Shown piece after piece: positions 15,501 to 15,639 of a DNA stretch of 15,639 nt. The notes under the pieces are model-generated. The model was not told the origin of the DNA. It made no database searches and worked only from the letters and a program-made list of their open reading frames with translations. Each line of letters starts with the position of its first letter. The first letter of the stretch is position 1. Origin of the DNA: an uncultured Oscillospiraceae bacterium (GTDB lineage Bacteria > Bacillota > Clostridia > Oscillospirales > Ruminococcaceae). The stretch is from positions 1 to 15,639 of the forward strand of contig CAKSDC010000025.1 of NCBI GenBank assembly GCA_934444765.1, read 5' to 3'. Both the position numbers and the translations under genes were made by a program.

Positions 15501-15639
15501 TAGTGGTGAAGACGTTTCTAACTGTGCCACTATGGTTAGAGTAACCGAAGGTGATGAGTTTATAGGTGCTATAGCTGGCGAAACTACTGGTAGTGTTACC
15601 AATAATATATTCGTTAGCGACGACTTAAACGGTATAGAT
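12559..15639 (+). CDS. Large secreted GLUG-repeat protein with central helical stalk (3' partial)
   Basis: The frame stays open from the ATG at 12559 to the window end (1,027 residues, no stop), overlapping MMPL by 8 bp with GTGAGGTG 10 nt upstream. Residues 1-31 are a Sec signal peptide, followed by an Asn/Gln-rich low-complexity linker (32-58). A beta-solenoid lead-in (59-154, with TFDGKGHTISGY) precedes GLUG-type repeats built on IGAIAG, IGAIVG and VGGIAG (about 155-235), then GGITGY and two GGIVG units (265-331). Residues about 332-850 are predicted helical and coiled-coil, rich in Ser, Asn, Leu and Asp, with recurring heptad-like spacing such as LSNTLSQVDSTFNSLSDSL. GLUG repeats resume at about 855-1027 (VGGVAG, VGGIVG, VGGIAG, IGGIVG, IGAIAG). 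It is likely a cell-surface or envelope-spanning partner of the transporter. The C-terminal anchor is not visible. Confidence 0.88.
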   Translation, partial: MNKNRLFALVTSAIMMVTFCTNSTNVIRLNATPQTNANTNANANSQQTNQAQQQEEDQNTIYIDSVDDLIQLSKDCQDDSYSVGKKFVLNKDLDLKGSTFEAIPSFSGTFDGKGHTISGYSVNKDCSLFGLFRYVQKDGLVRDLNVTGNIVSTGTGKTIGAIAGTNYGSIVSCSFAGAISGSNYIGAIVGLNEETGIVNNCTSKAVVKGDHYVGGIAGSNSGVILRSTSNSEVNITVEEITIDLESIDIKNLVTTENFKSVTDVGGITGYSKGTIQGCINNGNVGYLHIGYNIGGIVGRQSGYINGCTNNGTIYGRKDIGGIVGQMEPYSLLQFSESNVQSLRNELKTLGSILQKTYNDIKAENSQLNVDMNKVHDSIADAKSNVNDLVDQTTDIINSDVGSINQLSAYVSQAMDDLASVSNSIKKSTGNLSGVINGYSNALNSIKSTVAGMSSTVDSMTPILNQLSNTLSQVDSTFNSLSDSLASISNSIGDSQELVNQIENLKNIVSQLSNIYSEASKIVKQLGDIANNYQGDEELKAYFNNFSNSLNTLAGSLQNMYNYTNDINKKLQALEDLVLSGNYTPEEFDNAIRGILSDVSKLKELNANMTQNVTNCLNDLYNLVSKIYSISGSLDGITIGSSESIKNIGDSLDSINNSIQGMGSIDADTINQMVAIIDSLKNTSDQIGDMANSTKDLVSIIKQQWPNMDDTSANILAVLDSVNSLNGQLSSMGNNINSAFSGLSNMFSWLSDSKDIVFVGTDKDFDVSKDNLSNSIDDVMDAVKHITDGSNLEGSVISQDLESLYNQSERVISIMLDIFEQYQLPDIDITDDNISEYIDDISTQDTVSQTIGKVASSINYGEIEGDLNVGGVAGTMAFELDVDPEEDLNVQGNTSLNFLYKTRDVIRNCYNYGTISSKKNNVGGIVGDMSLGCVLNSTAFGSIKSNSGNYVGGIAGLSEATIVHCEAKCDLSGGNYIGGIVGSGEDVSNCATMVRVTEGDEFIGAIAGETTGSVTNNIFVSDDLNGID

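Noticed and set aside
1..15639. CRISPR arrays, tRNA or rRNA genes, insertion sequences, prophage genes
   Set aside because: No regularly spaced repeats, cloverleaf-like structures, transposase or integrase motifs were seen on either strand.

Overview
The window comes from a low-GC (roughly 35 percent by eye) Gram-positive bacterium, most likely a gut or rumen Clostridia/Oscillospiraceae member close to Ruminococcus. The evidence is strong GGAGG ribosome binding sites, near-consensus sigma-A promoters with 17-bp spacers, an agr-type GHKL kinase with a LytTR regulator, a dockerin-bearing secreted protein, a GH5 cellulase-like enzyme, and a large GLUG-repeat surface protein. Assignment to Ruminococcus is inference; there is no rRNA or other marker here.

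Layout. 1-2011 (+): the 3' part of metE overlapping metF, a methionine/one-carbon operon closed by a strong terminator. 2012-2404: a 393-bp AT-rich gap with hairpins, an 18-bp direct repeat and no convincing gene. 2405-4480 (-): a response regulator followed by its histidine kinase, from a consensus promoter, with no agrB or agrD beside it. 4641-5462 (-): a secreted transglutaminase-like protein with a half-degenerate dockerin near its N-terminus. 5708-6157 (+): a YqeY-family protein with its own promoter and terminator. 6292-6980 (+): a BlaI/MecI-type repressor without a BlaR1 partner, then a small 84-residue protein with its own promoter; both promoters carry inverted repeats over the -10 box. 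7043-7891 (-): a Rossmann/DUF2520 protein, convergent on the small gene through a bidirectional terminator. 8033-9977 (+): a TtcA-like tRNA thiolation enzyme, 16 bp ahead of a GH5 glycoside hydrolase that lacks a signal peptide. 10095-15639 (+): an MMPL/RND transporter overlapping by 8 bp a very large secreted protein (1,027 residues visible, running off the window) with GLUG repeats on both sides of a long helical region.

How the genes fit together. metE and metF supply 5-methyl-THF and use it to make methionine. The kinase/regulator pair is the only obvious signalling module; its signal and targets are not evident, although the secreted dockerin/transglutaminase gene lies just upstream of it on the same strand with a terminator between. 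The MMPL gene and the GLUG/coiled-coil gene are translationally coupled and probably form one envelope system; this is the most interesting part of the window. The transporter also ends in a bactofilin-like Gly/Val repeat tail. At the scale of the whole window, the tetranucleotides GATC and CTAG appear to be completely absent.
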